A DNA stretch of 64,000 nt from Mugil cephalus (taxonomy: Eukaryota; Chordata; Actinopteri; Mugiliformes; Mugilidae). The notes under the pieces were generated by a model. That model saw only the letters and a list, made by a program, of their open reading frames with translations, was not told the origin of the DNA and searched no databases. How positions within the stretch are numbered: position 1 is the stretch's first letter; every line of letters starts with the position of its first letter. The stretch covers positions 16,847,001-16,911,000 of the forward strand of contig NC_061779.1 of NCBI RefSeq assembly GCF_022458985.1, read 5' to 3'. Both the position numbers and the translations under genes were made by a program. Shown in pieces: positions 61,495 to 64,000 of the stretch.

Positions 61495-63970
61495 CACAAA
61501 GTCTGGGAATTAAAAAGCTGTTCACCTATGAACACATTAAATGTTGATGCAGAAGCGTGAAGTGAAAAGTGTCAATCAGAAACATTAGTGGCCCTTTTTT
61601 TTTGTGCATGTGTTTCACTATTAGATAGATTATTAAATATGTCCTCTCTGCTTCTAGCACTTCTTCCAGGCTAAACTATGTTTATTTGTTGAACGTACAC
61701 GTAGTGGTATCGATCTTCTCTATAAACGTTTTTGCAATAAAGTCACAGAGGACGTTTTCATGGCACACAAATCACTGAATTTAAGTCTGCTAACTAACAG
61801 GCCACTTATGCACGCATGAAAAACACCAGGGGTCAGTTGGTCATTTTACCACATCTGGCCAACAGTGAATGACACGACGCTCAGCGCCCTCTGCCAGGCT
61901 CATGTGAGGCAACACCTGCCGTCTATCAGGAGGCAGCCACTCAAAAACTAAAAAGCTGCGTTTCCCTCACGAGTGCGTGCTCTAAAGTTCTTAAACGGTC
62001 TTTTGACTTTCCATAGCTTTGGCAATTATTTAAGGGCGCTACAAGCCAAACCCCATTCGTCCATGTATACTTTAAACGGCGCCCATAAACATGATAAGTG
62101 AAAAGGAGACTTTAACATTAAATCTCACTCTTTTATGTATCACCTCACCTCTCCGGCGAAGTGCATTACACCTGCGCATTTGTCAGAGAAGAAGAAATAA
62201 TTCACTGCACATTATATCTGAGTCGGCACAGTCGCTGGCACTATGTCACATTGTGCCTTTGTGGCCTGAAGTGTCTTGGCTGAAATCCACTTCAGATTCA
62301 ACATCCAAGAAATGAGCCTCTGAATACGCAGGGCTGCGCCGTGGCCCGCGGAAGAGTCCAAGCAGCTTTTCTCATTAGTCATGTTTGCTGTATTGTTTAT
62401 GTGAACAATCTGGGGTCGTCTGTAATCGACTGCGTGCACCGTTGAATGCTTTTACCCTGCATTTCCAGCTCGTAAGCACCCCGGGCAACAACTATGGAAT
62501 TGATGCAGATAGAAAGTGGAATGTGATGTTCACTTTCCTCTCACATTTGTGCGTCCCTTTCTCTTGTAATTCCCCCCCCCTCGCTGAGCCTCCGAACCTC
62601 GGGAGCTCATCGAGCCTGCTGCCGAACAGGCTAACGGATATCTACTGTCTCCGAGTCGCGCAGGATTTTTTCCTCATTGAATATTTCATCAGCTAAATTC
62701 CCATTAGGAGTGACTGAGAGAAGAGAAGAGCTTAAATTGTGTAGCAGCGGCTCATTATATCTATTCTACAATAAAATAAGACGGTAATAGGGAAAGAATT
62801 ATTGTCTATTTTGTAATTTTAGATGACTTGTTATAAATTTCTTTCTTTGACCTCAAGCTCCAAGTGATATGATATGCAGAAATAGTTGATGTTTCATTGT
62901 AAAAATTTTTTTAAAAAAGACAGACAAATCAGTTATTAATGTAGTAAATATTGTGGTAACAGGGTCCGCTGTACATGTAATTATATTTAAAGTTATCTGC
63001 ATTACACATTAGTGTAGAAAGAGAAGAAGGAGGAGAAGACAACCCAAGAAAAATAGGGAGACACGCCACCGTCTCTGTAACATAACATCCGAAATAATCG
63101 TTATTAACACTTAGAACTCTTGGCTTAATGGTTCGGAAAGTGACATGTCCTCAAGTGATTATTTATAGATTCGAGATCTGCAGTTCCACTAAAAGGCGAA
63201 CGCCTGCCAGAGATATTTTTCCTCACAAGTTGGGAAGCCTAAAGCTGGCCTTGTGAATGTATCACTACGAATAAAAGCCGTTATTGAAGGTTTGCACCAT
63301 TATATAATAGAAGTCCGTTTAGAAACGTCATATACTGTAGACGCGGCTGCTCAGGAACCCCGTTAGATTGATAAATTCTCAGCTCAGTTCACATTCATTA
63401 ACCCTCATGTGGTCTATTAATTTTGCGGCACGGCAATTACGGAATGAACGCGGGGAACGCGAAGGAAACGACGGGCAGTGGGTCTTATTGTGGTCAGCGG
63501 GGTTCCAACAGCGATGCTTAAGTGTGTCATTTTTGAAGGGTGCAACATTTCCTGAGAGGACCGGTGATAGGTCAGCCAAGTGTGCCTCCTCCCCACATCT
63601 CACCATGACCCAGCTACAGTTTGTCTGCTGTGGCCCACAGAGCTGCGTTCAGTGTTTGATCCTGTGGCGCTTCCTGAGCTTGGACAGGCTTTTTCCTACA
63701 AGCACTTTGTGAAATTATATCCAATTATAGATCTCGGTAAATGCCATTGTGTCCGACGGGGAGGTGTGGCCTTTTGAAGAACACAAAAGTGACCACAGTG
63801 TTCTTCCTCGCCTTCTTCACCAGCCCTGCCTGTGGCACTGCTGTGATACGACCACGCTTGATGTGTACTTACTTGCCCCTGACGTAGTGCTTTTGTTTTT
63901 TTTTCTTTCTCTCTCTGTCCTCCTCCTCCTCCTCCTCCTCTTCCTCTTGCTCCCTCTGTGCTGACCTCAG

Positions 63971-64000
63971 GATACATCCCAGCCCAACCGCTGGCTCCAC
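63971..64000 (+). CDS. Possible start of a shared downstream tjp1 exon (cut by window end)
   Basis: A 34-nt CTC-rich pyrimidine tract (63917-63950) leads to the acceptor gacctcag at 63963-63970. The first base G completes Trp from the exon ending 55885 or Arg from the exon ending 48992. The frame then reads IHPSPTAGS without a stop to the end. Only ten codons are visible, so this is a weak but phase-consistent call. The ZO-1 PDZ1 start (EETAIWEQ in mammals) is not seen in the window. Confidence 0.4.

Larger units (their letters stand above)
55886..63970 (+). other. tjp1: Long first intron of tjp1
   Basis: About 8 kb with no convincing exon. It contains the MITE at 59424-59791, hAT-like copy B, a SINE-like or tRNA-like repeat at 61331-61494, AATA and CAG simple repeats and a GT run near 60725. 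Long first introns often hold enhancers, but none can be demonstrated here. Confidence 0.6.

Noticed and set aside
1-64000. CRISPR arrays, phage genes, bacterial operons or toxin systems
   Set aside because: Spliced vertebrate genes fill the window and no direct-repeat array or prokaryotic gene was seen.

Overview
This window is animal nuclear DNA, almost certainly from a teleost fish (probably a percomorph). The genes are split by GT-AG introns, the proteins match vertebrate families along their whole length, and the spacers carry CA/GT microsatellites plus short hAT-like and Tc1-like transposon remnants typical of fish. There are no bacterial operons, CRISPR arrays or viral genes. Five complete or near-complete genes and the 5' part of a sixth can be read. 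I rebuilt their exons by hand from splice sites, reading frame and protein homology. All five full gene models close in frame.

Layout: (1) adam10, minus strand, 671-11766, 16 coding exons, 792 aa, the ADAM10 alpha-secretase. (2) fan1, minus strand, 12936-17127, 13 coding exons, 997 aa, a structure-specific DNA-repair nuclease. (3) apba2 (Mint2/X11-like), plus strand, 20374-26069, 10 coding exons, 862 aa. It is divergent from fan1. (4) duoxa, minus strand, about 27155-28959, the DUOX maturation factor. It converges on apba2 and is head to head with (5) duox, plus strand, 29925-41922, 33 coding exons, 1527 aa, the dual oxidase. (6) 42-64 kb is mostly noncoding. It holds what I interpret as three alternative first exons of tjp1 (ZO-1), plus strand: a CARD-containing start (47.8-49.0 kb), a short start at 50.05 kb, and the recognisable ZO-1 start ending at 55885. 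All three paths leave the same codon phase at their donors. A possible shared exon begins at 63971 and runs off the window.

Functionally, duoxa and duox form an H2O2-producing pair driven from one short divergent promoter region. The other genes do not form one pathway. From general knowledge, the human counterparts of all six lie on chromosome 15q, so this looks like an old conserved linkage block. It is not a horizontally acquired or newly assembled system.

The observations most worth following up are the CARD exon at the 5' end of tjp1, the set of phase-matched alternative tjp1 starts, a hAT-like element present three times with target-site duplications, a perfect 42-bp palindrome, two GC-AG introns, a degenerate second EF-hand in duox, and a His/Gly insertion in the ADAM10 tail. 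No expression, conservation or database data were available.
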